A DNA stretch of 50,231 nucleotides, from contig CAZUAH010000032.1 of NCBI GenBank assembly GCA_964617665.1, forward strand, positions 1 to 50,231, in the 5' to 3' direction. Positions 26,672 to 34,962 of this stretch are shown here, one piece after another. The DNA is from JADHUC01 sp964617665 (GTDB taxonomy: Bacteria > Planctomycetota > Planctomycetia > Pirellulales > Pirellulaceae). A model generated the notes under the pieces. That model was not told the DNA's origin. It did not search any database and saw only the letters and a program-made list of their open reading frames with translations. The position numbers and the translations under genes are program-made. Numbering within the stretch: the stretch's first letter is position 1; every line of letters begins with the position of its first letter.

Positions 26672-28156
26672 CTACTCCTCGGCCGCCCGTCCCAGATACG
26701 TCGGGTACTGCCAGACGAAGTCTTTCTGGCGACGGTACGGTTTCGGTAGGGCATCGTGCTCGGCGGTGAGTCTTGCCAGCATTTTGGGATCCGCCAGCGG
26801 ATCTTGCGTGCGATGCTGCCATTGGTGGAGTGCATCCAGCAGTCGTGTCTTGACCGTCGCCATTTGGGGATCGTCTGCCCGGTTGCGCATCTCGTAGGGA
26901 TCGCTCTCCAAGTCATACAGTTCGATAGGCGGCGCGTCAGGCCAGGTTGAATACGTTTGCCGCACCGCGGGATCTGCCGCAGCAACATCTTCTTTGGAAA
27001 CGTACGATGGCTGAGCGGACGAGGTGCAAACGTCGGCCACGGGATTTGGGCGATCCTGCAGCAGGTTCACGATTAGCTTGTAGCGGGCGTTCCGCACAGT
27101 TCGTTGCGGGAAGTACAGCGGCGGGTAATGCCCGTGATATTCGCTGAACAGGTACTCTCGCCATTTCAGGTTTTTCTTGGTCATCAGGGGCATCAAAGAA
27201 CGACCTGCCAATTTGGGCGGGCGTTTCGCTCCTGTTGCTTCCAAAATGGTCGGCACCAGATCGACCGTACTGACCAGCTCGCTGCGCGTTTTTCCGCTGG
27301 GGATGTGTCCTGGAAAACGGTAAATCAACGGAACTCGCAGACTGGACTCGTAGCTGGCCAGTTTGCCCCGTGGGAATTGCGCTCCGTGGTCGCCGAGGTA
27401 GATGACCAGCGTCTTGTCCTTCGCGCCAATACGGTCGAGGGCGTCAAGAAGCATGCCAACGCCCGTGTCCATGCGCATCATACAGTTGTAGTAGTCGGCT
27501 TGGCTTTTTCTCAGTCCGGGAGTGTCCAGGCCGATCCAAGGCAACGGCCGGACATCGTTGGCGGAAAGCGGCGATTCCGGCAGGCCGTATTGCTGTCGCA
27601 GGAACGGCAGGTGAGCGTCAGCGTAGTTGACCATCAGGAAGAACGGCTCATCGGACGCCGTAAAGAACCCCGCGGCCAATTCAGCCACACGTTCGACATC
27701 CCGCCGCGCGAACGTATTACATTGCGAGACATTCGGGCGAAAGTCGAATGGAAAGGCAGATTCGGGATTCACGTGCAGTTTCCCAATCAATCCCGTGCGG
27801 TAGCCGTGCTCCTTGAGCAAACTCGCAATATTCGGTGTCCCGGGAAACATCCGGTAACGGTGCGTGGCCAGGCCGATCTGTCCGTTCTGATGCGGATAGA
27901 GCCCCGTGAGTATGCTGCTGCGCGACTCGCTGCAGCTTGCGGTGGCGACGAACGCCCGCTCGAACTGGACGCCCTCGGTGGCCAAGCGATCCAGGTTCGG
28001 CGTCTTGACATACGGATCGCCGTAGCATCCGAGTTCCGGGCCGTTGTCTTCGGAGGTGATGAGCAAAACATTCGTGCGGGCCGTTGCAGGCTCGGAACCG
28101 TGCGCCGCTGCGAGGGGAATAAGGACATGGCAACTGAGCAGCAAAGTCACGGACAT
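26672..28156 (-). CDS. Sulfatase (S1 family, heparan-N-sulfatase-like)
   Basis: Exported sulfatase of 494 residues; the start at 28156 is set by AAGGAGA upstream and a signal peptide (SVTLLLSCHVLIPLAAAHG). The frame runs on upstream to 28393 without family features. Metal site SEDNGPELGCYGD; modification motif CSESRSSILTG, in which the cysteine would become formylglycine; GDHGAQFPRGKLASYESS supplies later metal and sulfate residues. The canonical motif has P or A after C-x, here E. Such enzymes desulfate glycosaminoglycans or algal polysaccharides in the periplasm. The presence of C implies dependence on a formylglycine-generating enzyme elsewhere in the genome. Next downstream on this strand is the GxxExxY gene. 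Confidence 0.92.
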   Translation of the reverse strand: MSVTLLLSCHVLIPLAAAHGSEPATARTNVLLITSEDNGPELGCYGDPYVKTPNLDRLATEGVQFERAFVATASCSESRSSILTGLYPHQNGQIGLATHRYRMFPGTPNIASLLKEHGYRTGLIGKLHVNPESAFPFDFRPNVSQCNTFARRDVERVAELAAGFFTASDEPFFLMVNYADAHLPFLRQQYGLPESPLSANDVRPLPWIGLDTPGLRKSQADYYNCMMRMDTGVGMLLDALDRIGAKDKTLVIYLGDHGAQFPRGKLASYESSLRVPLIYRFPGHIPSGKTRSELVSTVDLVPTILEATGAKRPPKLAGRSLMPLMTKKNLKWREYLFSEYHGHYPPLYFPQRTVRNARYKLIVNLLQDRPNPVADVCTSSAQPSYVSKEDVAAADPAVRQTYSTWPDAPPIELYDLESDPYEMRNRADDPQMATVKTRLLDALHQWQHRTQDPLADPKMLARLTAEHDALPKPYRRQKDFVWQYPTYLGRAAEE

Positions 28157-28583
28157 CTGTCGTCTCCTTGTATTCGTTGATTTCACTCCGATCCTGGTTT
28201 CCGGGTCATCTGGCTCCGACAATCCAAGACCGTTATGACACACCCGCAGTTGGAAGTAAATCGGAAGGCGTGCCCAGGATGTGTGCTGGGTCTCGGCGAA
28301 TTGCGCACGCTTGGTGGGTAGGCCACGGCGGCCAAGGCAAATCGTTGCAGCACGAACCGAGGGATCTCCGCTGGAAGACGGATTCACCCACATCCTTGTT
28401 CAATCTCGCTTCTCGGCTAACATAGACGCCGTCGCCGCGCCGAAATCCTCGCTCCCTCTCTCTGACTCTCTCCCGCACGAAACGCGGGGGAGAGAGGGCA
28501 AGAGGAGACGACCATCGGCAGATGTGTAGAAACCGCTGGTTTGCGGCGACGCGGTGTTTGAACTGAACGAAATAGGACTGACA
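28157..28583. other. Intergenic region with a Ct-rich hairpin
   Basis: About 430 bases between the divergent sulfatase and the 689-residue gene. I see no gene. At 28466-28497 a stem CTCTCTCCCGC / GCGGGGGAGAG encloses a 7-base loop with a two-base bulge. It sits in the leader of the plus-strand gene and could be a dispersed repeat. Confidence 0.45.
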
Positions 28584-30653
28584 ATGATCGACAAATTCGA
28601 ATCCATCGTTTGCACGATGTTGCAGCCCGTCGAAGCAGATCTAGGCATAACGACCTTCGACCCTGTCGAGCATTTCAAGGCCGATCAGAACGTAGATGCT
28701 GATGTCGCTCGGTCCATGAATGCGGCGTTTCTGATTTTGCTCGCCGGGACACGTCACCCAGCATTCGATCGGGCGCAAGCCCTTCTTGGCGGGTTATTGA
28801 ATTCGACGCAATGGGAAGACGTTGCCCGATTCTATCTGAATGGAATTGAGCTAATCCACGATGAACTGCGGGCGATCGGCAAACGAGAACCGGCGGTCGC
28901 AGATCGCGTGAACGACCTGCACCAATGGCTGTCGAATGGCGAGAGCCGGCAGAATGCCGAAGAAACGACCGAACGAATCTGGTCCGTCTTCTTCCCAGAG
29001 GGAAGTGGTATTCGTGCGAACAAGCGATCGCGCGTCGAGTCCCTTCGCAAGAAGCGGATGGTCCAGATAACGGAATTGAAGCCGGACCCCATTCACGATC
29101 CAGCACGGCAGGTACTGTTTACGTCCAATGTACTGCTCACGCTGCCCACGGCGTCGCAAACCATTGACGACTTGGACGACGGATTGAAACAGAAGCTGGT
29201 TCAGTGTTCCGAGGAGCCCCAGATTCACTGGTACGACCACCCGATTCCGATTGGGATAGCGCCACAGCATAACGAAGTGCTTTATGGTCTGCGTGGTCTG
29301 GATCAGTCTCTTGAATCCGAACAGGACCGCGGCAACATGTCGGACGATGCGCGAGTGACATGCGTGCTGTCGATTTCGGTCACACACGACGGTCTGAAGA
29401 GCATTGCAAAGGACTATCTGGAGGGAGAATTCAAGCGCGCCGACGCTTTACGGAATGTCGATGTCTACGTCTTTACGGAATCCGACACCGAGCGGATGAT
29501 CCGAGAGGTTCTTGTGCCGGCGGCAGAACGTCTCTTGGAGCGCGATGATGGTAGTACGTCGCTCGGCATGTTCGGCGTGGATGGCCCCTATGGCAAGCAC
29601 TACAGCTTTCTGAAGGCCATCTCGGCGTTCTGGAACGTCTTTGTCCAACCAGATGTGAAGGCCACGTTCAAATTCGATTTGGACCAGGTGTTCCCGCAGA
29701 AGGAATTGATCGAACAGGCTGGTGGATCGGCCTTCGAACTGTTGCAGACGCCGCTGTGGGGAGCGTGTGGCATTGATTCCTCTGGACGACCCGTGGAATT
29801 GGGTATGATCGCCGGCTTTGTGGTGAACGAAAGCGATATCGACAAATCGTTGTTCACTCCGGATGTCACCTTTCCCGAGCGACCGGGTTCGCCGGACGAA
29901 TTGGTTTTCTTCAGCCGGTTGCCGCAAGCGCTTTCGACCGAGGCCGAAATGATGACGCGGTATACGACGGATGAACTGGACGGCCGGTCCACGTGCCTTC
30001 AGCGAGTCCACGTGCTGGGTGGAATGAACGGAATTCTAGTCGACAGTCTGCGGCGTCATCGGCCGTTCACGCCGTCGTTCATCGGCCGGGCGGAGGATCA
30101 GGCGTATCTCCTCTCGATGTTCCCCAACACGGGAGAACGCCTTGCCGCTGTCCACAAGGACGGACTGGTCATGCGGCACGATAAAGAGGGCTTTGCCCAT
30201 GACGCGCTCGAGTTGGCCTATGTTGGTAGAATGCTTGGCGACTACGTACGCATTCTCTACTATTCCGCCTACGCCCAGGTGCTGGCTGGCGATGTGAATC
30301 GTTTGAAGGATGCCCTCGATCCGTTCACAGGATGTTTTGTCTCCAGAACCCCGGTGACTGTTGTTTTGCTGCGATTTGCCCTACGAGCAGCTTTGTTTTT
30401 CACGGAAGGTCAGAACGACGACGGGCTTGAGTTCATTACAGGCGGCGCGCGACGGCTTACCAAGGCCCTTGAATTCACAAATGACGATGCCGAACCACTT
30501 CGACAATCCTATGAACGAGAACGTCACGGATGGGATCTGTACTACGACATTCTAAGTGCGGTCGAGCAGGCACTGGAGCGAGACGACGAGTTCGCCATAG
30601 AGTTGGAAAAAACGGCTCAGACGATCGTCGATGATTGCGCCATACGGATGTGA
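28584..30653 (+). CDS. Large protein of unknown family with a glycosyltransferase-A-like core
   Basis: The 689-residue product starts at 28584 after AGGA (an in-frame GTG at 28554 adds ten residues). Residues 1-170 are helical. From about 190 to 510 the pattern suggests a GT-A nucleotide-sugar transferase fold: VLSISVTHDGL, VDVYVFTESDTE, FGVDGPYGKHYSFLK, then FKFDLDQVFP with a D365-L-D367 pair that could be the metal-binding DxD, LWGACGIDSSGRP, and RAEDQAYLLSM with E504-D505 in the place of the acidic catalytic motif of GT2-like enzymes. The C-terminal 180 residues are helical. I do not recognise a named family. There is no signal peptide, so a cytoplasmic enzyme is likely. It is 68 bp upstream of the LRR gene on the same strand. 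Confidence 0.6.
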   Translation: MIDKFESIVCTMLQPVEADLGITTFDPVEHFKADQNVDADVARSMNAAFLILLAGTRHPAFDRAQALLGGLLNSTQWEDVARFYLNGIELIHDELRAIGKREPAVADRVNDLHQWLSNGESRQNAEETTERIWSVFFPEGSGIRANKRSRVESLRKKRMVQITELKPDPIHDPARQVLFTSNVLLTLPTASQTIDDLDDGLKQKLVQCSEEPQIHWYDHPIPIGIAPQHNEVLYGLRGLDQSLESEQDRGNMSDDARVTCVLSISVTHDGLKSIAKDYLEGEFKRADALRNVDVYVFTESDTERMIREVLVPAAERLLERDDGSTSLGMFGVDGPYGKHYSFLKAISAFWNVFVQPDVKATFKFDLDQVFPQKELIEQAGGSAFELLQTPLWGACGIDSSGRPVELGMIAGFVVNESDIDKSLFTPDVTFPERPGSPDELVFFSRLPQALSTEAEMMTRYTTDELDGRSTCLQRVHVLGGMNGILVDSLRRHRPFTPSFIGRAEDQAYLLSMFPNTGERLAAVHKDGLVMRHDKEGFAHDALELAYVGRMLGDYVRILYYSAYAQVLAGDVNRLKDALDPFTGCFVSRTPVTVVLLRFALRAALFFTEGQNDDGLEFITGGARRLTKALEFTNDDAEPLRQSYERERHGWDLYYDILSAVEQALERDDEFAIELEKTAQTIVDDCAIRM

Positions 30654-30721
30654 CGAATTCCACGATGTCGGCACGATTCACGAGGTTTTGCCACAGCTAA
30701 CCCGTGATGTAACATAGGGCC

Positions 30722-31690
30722 ATGAGCGACAGGGTAAAGAAACCGAGACGGCGGTATTTGCAGTTCAGTCTGCGGACGCTGTTGCTCCTGATGCTGGTGC
30801 TCTGCGGCCTGCTCGCGTGGCAGATCGACAGGGTGAAGAAGCAGCGGGCGGCAGTCGCTTGGGTGCTCGAGATGGGCGGGAGCGTGTTGTATGGCCACGA
30901 GGTCGATGAAGACGGCCATGCTCTCATCAATCCTCCGCCCCCGGCTCCGGCATGGTTGATTGATCGATTGGGTATCGACTTTGTGGACGAGGTCGAAAGG
31001 GTCAATCTGCGCAACAAGGACATCGATGACCTTGCGCGGTTACGAGGAATGCCAGGCTTGCGATGGCTATACCTTGGAGACACGGATGTCTCGGATCTCT
31101 CGCCGTTGGCAGGGCTAACCGACATGCGAGATCTCGAGCTCAGTGGCACCAACGTAACGGATCTCTCGCCGCTGACCGGGATGACGAACCTGAGACGTCT
31201 GCACATTAATCACACACCCGTCTCGGATCTGTCGCCGCTGGCTGAGCTAACGAACTTGATAGGATTCTACGGCAGGTTCACACCCATATCGGATCTATCG
31301 CCGTTGGCGACGAATACGGGAATGCGGAGCATCGACCTGACCGGCACGCCCGTGTCGAATATCTCACCATTGGCCGGAATGAAGAGGCTGGAAAAGCTTG
31401 AACTGAGAGCCACTGCTGTCGCTGATCTTTCGCCGTCGGCTGGAATGAAGAATCTAAGTCACATTGACCTTTTCGACACCCCCGTCACGGACCTTTCTCC
31501 GTTGGCCGATGCGAAGAAGTTGGGAGTTGAGCTGGGTGGCAGTGCAACGAGGGACCTCTTGCCGCTGGTGGGAATGCGGAATGTGAGGATCTCGCTGTAC
31601 AAGTATCCATCGGAGAGCGTCCCCCAGGCCCTGGAATCGCACATGCAGCAAGTTCGGATAGTCCCGATCTACAAACGGCACGGTGAGTGA
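30722..31690 (+). CDS. Membrane-anchored leucine-rich-repeat protein
   Basis: 322 residues. A basic start (MSDRVKKPRRRYLQFSLRT) precedes one membrane helix (LLLLMLVLCGLLAWQI), a signature N-terminus of planctomycete LRR proteins. From about residue 100 to 290 there are about eight SDS22/internalin-like repeats, each built on the pattern L-x-x-x-x-T-x-V-x-D-L-S-P-L-A-x-L/M. The protein would sit in the membrane with the LRR face exposed for protein binding. An AGGG precedes the ATG. A decayed fragment follows downstream. Confidence 0.85.
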   Translation: MSDRVKKPRRRYLQFSLRTLLLLMLVLCGLLAWQIDRVKKQRAAVAWVLEMGGSVLYGHEVDEDGHALINPPPPAPAWLIDRLGIDFVDEVERVNLRNKDIDDLARLRGMPGLRWLYLGDTDVSDLSPLAGLTDMRDLELSGTNVTDLSPLTGMTNLRRLHINHTPVSDLSPLAELTNLIGFYGRFTPISDLSPLATNTGMRSIDLTGTPVSNISPLAGMKRLEKLELRATAVADLSPSAGMKNLSHIDLFDTPVTDLSPLADAKKLGVELGGSATRDLLPLVGMRNVRISLYKYPSESVPQALESHMQQVRIVPIYKRHGE

Positions 31691-31854
31691 TTAGAGAGGA
31701 ATGGCGTGGACGCCAACTGTCTTCCCATGTCGGAAGGATGATTGTGCCTGGCCATGGTCGAGGATCTCTACTACGAAAAAGACGGCTTGGCCGAGAAGCC
31801 GCCCAGGTGGTCGGTGGCGTCAATGGGCTGACTGTGACGACGCTCACGAAATAG
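31691..31854 (+). pseudogene. Possible frameshifted remnant of a BON-like domain protein
   Basis: Between the LRR stop and 31854 a coherent peptide can be read only by changing frame. One frame gives VEDLYYEKDGLAEK (31757-31798). A one-base shift continues AAQVVGGVNGLTVTTLTK and a stop TAG at 31852-31854. Joined, they resemble the end of a BON domain (a small periplasmic phospholipid-binding domain). No ribosome site or start is seen. Confidence 0.3.
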
Positions 31855-31857
31855 CAT

Positions 31858-31940
31858 CTTCGTTTAACTGCGACCCAGCGGGGAGCGCGTCGGCGGACGT
31901 CAACTCCCGCGCTTCCCGCTGGGTCGCGGTTTGAACGAAG
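31858..31940. repeat. Long inverted repeat (two arms of about 33 bases)
   Basis: Left arm 31858-31889 and right arm 31908-31940 are inverted copies, CTTCGTT-AA..GCGACCCAGCGGG-AGCGCG, with an 18-base spacer and few mismatches. It lies directly after the BON-like remnant and before the stop of the convergent TRAP solute-binding gene, so it could serve as a bidirectional terminator. It could instead be a dispersed MITE-like element. Confidence 0.65.
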
Positions 31941-31985
31941 AGTACTGTCTCAATCGCGATTTTCCGTCACGTTTCGGACCCAATG

Positions 31986-32969
31986 TCATGGTGCTTCAAT
32001 GATGCGACGGTACAGGCCCGGTTTCCAAGTCTTTTCGAACTGGCTGGGAATCTTCTCCTTGGCCAGCGTGCGGAAGGCTTCGCGGTCGACGGGTACGAAT
32101 TCTACGCCCGTCTCCTCTAGCTTCTGGCGATAGTCGGCCTCGGATCGTTCCACTTCCTGGTTGTGCCAGTCGGTGGCTTCCTTTGCGGCTTCGAGGATAA
32201 TCCTCTGTTCATCCTCCGTAAAGCGTTCGTCCAGGTGCGGGCCGATGCAGAAGAGGTAGAAGCCGATCAAGTGCTCTGTCTCCATGATGTACTTCTGCAC
32301 TTCGTGCAGGTTGTTGCCGTAGATCGTGGCCAGCGGATTCTCTTGACCTTCTACCACGCCGAGTTTCAATGCCATAAACATGTCGGTGAACGGCAACGGT
32401 GTCGTATTGGCCCCGAACGTCTGCCAGGACTTGATGTAAACCTCCAACTCGGGCACGCGCAGTTTCAAACCGCGCAGGTCCTCGGGGCGATGAATCTTCT
32501 TCGACGTGGTCGTCAGGTACCGAGGGCCGCGATACCAGAGGTGAAGCATGCGAATTCCCGTCCTGGTTTGCATGGTGCTGCGCAGCTCTTTGCCGATCTC
32601 GCCGTTCCACACGCGCTGAATGTGCCCGTAGTCTCGCCATACAAACGGAGCTTCGCTGACGCCGTACTCGGGCGCGTACCATCCGATGATGGCGGCTCCC
32701 ATGACGGTCATGTCGATGCTGCGCAGCTTCATGCCCTCGACGGTTTCGCGATCGTCGCCCAATTGGCCGCTGGGATACAGCTTGACTCGCAGCTTGCCGC
32801 CCGACTTCTCCGCTACACGTTCGGCAAAATGCTCTGCTCCCCTGTGCAGCAGTTCTGTGGGGCCTGACACGTACGCGACTCGGATGATTTTCTCGTCGTT
32901 CTGGCGCCCGCAGCCGGCCAGCAAGACAAGCAGGCAAACCGTGCAGGCAAGGGGTAATGCGGCTCTCAT
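31986..32969 (-). CDS. dctP: TRAP transporter solute-binding protein (DctP/SiaP family), lipoprotein
   Basis: Extracytoplasmic binding protein of a TRAP importer, 327 residues. The start at 32969 is followed by a lipoprotein signal with lipobox LLAGC, so it is membrane-tethered. Family features: EKSGGKLRVKLYPSGQLGDD, GPRYLTTTSKK, the carboxylate-binding arginine in DLRGLKLRVPE, and LGVVEGQENPLATIYGNN. SiaP of Haemophilus shares the KLRVP and QENPLA blocks; these are family-wide and do not fix the ligand. A carboxylated sugar such as a sialic or uronic acid is likely. The open frame extends upstream to 33797 only as a shadow of the permease gene. It is the last gene of the sialidase-Q-M-P operon. 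Confidence 0.9.
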   Translation of the reverse strand: MRAALPLACTVCLLVLLAGCGRQNDEKIIRVAYVSGPTELLHRGAEHFAERVAEKSGGKLRVKLYPSGQLGDDRETVEGMKLRSIDMTVMGAAIIGWYAPEYGVSEAPFVWRDYGHIQRVWNGEIGKELRSTMQTRTGIRMLHLWYRGPRYLTTTSKKIHRPEDLRGLKLRVPELEVYIKSWQTFGANTTPLPFTDMFMALKLGVVEGQENPLATIYGNNLHEVQKYIMETEHLIGFYLFCIGPHLDERFTEDEQRIILEAAKEATDWHNQEVERSEADYRQKLEETGVEFVPVDREAFRTLAKEKIPSQFEKTWKPGLYRRIIEAP

Positions 32970-33085
32970 GGTTCCCGCCGGCCGGAAGCGGTATCGGTAG
33001 GACGGATCTCCAGATCCGTCCAGTGTGCGGGGACGGGCTTGGAAGTCCATCCTACAAGGTTCCGAAGCTGCACTTGGATGACTGC

Positions 33086-34369
33086 TCATTGGATCTTGTC
33101 TCCAATGACATCGACCAGGTACAGCGACAGGTTTGGAACATAGGCCACGATCAGCACCATGGCTGTCAGAGTCAGATAGAACGGCCACAGGTTGCGGAGG
33201 ATGGTCTTGACCGGAACCTGCCCGACGCCCGCCATCACAAACAGCAGGATGCCGACCGGCGGGGTCAATAGTCCGATCATGATCGCCAGTTGGAAGACCA
33301 CTCCGAAGTGCACCGTATCGACTCCGTAGGAGGCCAGCACCGGAAGCAGCAGCGGCGTGAGGATGATCATGATACTGCCGCCTTCCATCACGGTGCCCAG
33401 CAGCAGGATCAGACCGATGATCAGCAGAAGCATCAACCAACGTTGGCTGGCCACGGTCTGAAAGAAGCCTACAAACACTTCGCCATCGACTTCGCGCGAG
33501 ATCAGGAAGCCAAAGCAAGACGCGCACGCGATGATGAACAGGATCGACGTCGAACGTCGTGCCGCGACCAGCAGTATTCGCGGCAGTTCGCTCAGACGCA
33601 ACGAACCATAGACGAACAGACCGACCAACAGTCCGTACGCCACAGCCAACACACCGGCCTCGGTGGGCGTGACGAGTCCTCCGAAGATACCGCCCAGGAT
33701 GATCACGGGCATCAACAGTCCGGGCAGTGCCGCCCAGAAGCTCTCGGCCAACTCCCGCAAGTTGTGCCGCTCGCCTCTTGGATGGCGTGCCCGCCAAGCG
33801 ACAATGGTGCAGACGACCATAATCAACAGCGCGATCAGAACGCCCGGCACTGTGCCGGCGAGAAACAGTTTACCGACGGACGCGCCGGAGACCGAAGCGT
33901 AGATGATGAAACCGATGCTGGGCGGGATCACCGGCCCAATCGTGGCTGCCGATGCGTTAACTGCCGCTGCAAAACCTCGTGGATATCCCTTCTTCTCCAT
34001 CATCGGCACCATGGTCGAACCGACCGCGGCAGCGCTGGCGATCGCCGCGCCAGAGACCATGGCTACCAACATGTTGGCGATGACAACCACGTGCGACAGA
34101 CCGCCCGGGACAGGGCCGATCAGCGCGAGGGCCAGACGTGTTAGCCGTTTGGTAATTCCCGCCGCGTTCATGATCTCGCCAGCCAACAGGAAGAACGGCA
34201 AGGCCAGCAGTACCATGGTATCAGTCCCAGCGCTGATTTGCTGGGCAATGACCAACGGCGATATGTCCGTCATCAACAGAACGTATGCCAGCGCACTGAT
34301 CCCGATGGCGTACCCAATGGGCACGCCCAGAACCAGCAACACGAGCATGCTCAGTACCAATACGATCAC
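33086..34369 (-). CDS. dctM: TRAP transporter large permease
   Basis: 427 residues with about 12 membrane segments, the size of DctM. The N-terminal segment is VLVLSMLVLLVLGVPIGYAIG; later family blocks are IPPSIGFIIYASVSGASVGKLFLAG and PPVGILLFVMAGVG near the end. The GTG start at 34369 places the first helix at the usual position; the frame is open up to 34456, but that part would overlap the small permease and has no membrane segment. It uses the sodium gradient to import the solute delivered by DctP. DctQ lies 52 bp upstream, DctP about 115 bp downstream. Confidence 0.9.
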   Translation of the reverse strand: MIVLVLSMLVLLVLGVPIGYAIGISALAYVLLMTDISPLVIAQQISAGTDTMVLLALPFFLLAGEIMNAAGITKRLTRLALALIGPVPGGLSHVVVIANMLVAMVSGAAIASAAAVGSTMVPMMEKKGYPRGFAAAVNASAATIGPVIPPSIGFIIYASVSGASVGKLFLAGTVPGVLIALLIMVVCTIVAWRARHPRGERHNLRELAESFWAALPGLLMPVIILGGIFGGLVTPTEAGVLAVAYGLLVGLFVYGSLRLSELPRILLVAARRSTSILFIIACASCFGFLISREVDGEVFVGFFQTVASQRWLMLLLIIGLILLLGTVMEGGSIMIILTPLLLPVLASYGVDTVHFGVVFQLAIMIGLLTPPVGILLFVMAGVGQVPVKTILRNLWPFYLTLTAMVLIVAYVPNLSLYLVDVIGDKIQ

Positions 34370-34421
34370 TGCGGATTTCCCAGGTAGGACGATTTGCCGA
34401 ATCCGTCCGGACCGACGTGAC

Positions 34422-34934
34422 CTACGCGTCGGGAAGTTCTTCCTCCTGACCAACATCCACTTCTGCGTATTGTCCGGTCATGAGCCTTCGTACCGCGAAG
34501 TACACACACAATGCAGCCGCTATCGGCAGCGCGGCGTACATCACCCAATTCAAAGGCAACCTCAGCGCCGGCGTGGATGTTCCCTGCGTTTCCCTTACCC
34601 ACATGAATCCGGTGACGACCAGGAACACGTTGAATGCCAATATCAGTACGAGCCCGACGATCTCGACCACTCGACGCAAACCCGGCGGCATGTGTTCGAC
34701 GAAGTATTCAACCCGAATATGACGTCTGTCGCGCAGTACGAGCGCTGCGCCGAGCAGTGTGAACCAGACGAACAGATAACGCACAACCTCGTCGCTCCAA
34801 AACAGCGAGTGGTTGATCACGTATCGGAAGAACACTGCGACGAGAATGATCACGAGAATCACGCTGAACAGTCCGACCAACAACTGGTCAGGAACGGATA
34901 GCCGCTCGTGCGATTGTTTTGGGTCTTCGGTCAT
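34422..34934 (-). CDS. dctQ: TRAP transporter small permease
   Basis: 170 residues with four membrane segments: LFSVILVIILVAVFFRYVI (about 20-38), VVRYLFVWFTLLGAALVL, VVEIVGLVLILAFNVFLVV and WVMYAALPIAAALCVYFAV. The loop after helix two, RDRRHIRVEYFVEHMPP, is typical of DctQ. It forms the membrane complex with DctM. It starts 28 bp after the sialidase-like gene on the same strand. Confidence 0.9.
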   Translation of the reverse strand: MTEDPKQSHERLSVPDQLLVGLFSVILVIILVAVFFRYVINHSLFWSDEVVRYLFVWFTLLGAALVLRDRRHIRVEYFVEHMPPGLRRVVEIVGLVLILAFNVFLVVTGFMWVRETQGTSTPALRLPLNWVMYAALPIAAALCVYFAVRRLMTGQYAEVDVGQEEELPDA

Positions 34935-34962
34935 GCTCGTTTGCCAAACCGGTCACGTGCAG

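Noticed and set aside
32970..33797. Upstream extension of the TRAP solute-binding gene to 603 residues
   Set aside because: The added part is antisense-like and frame-shifted sequence across the permease gene; the lipoprotein signal starts at 32969.
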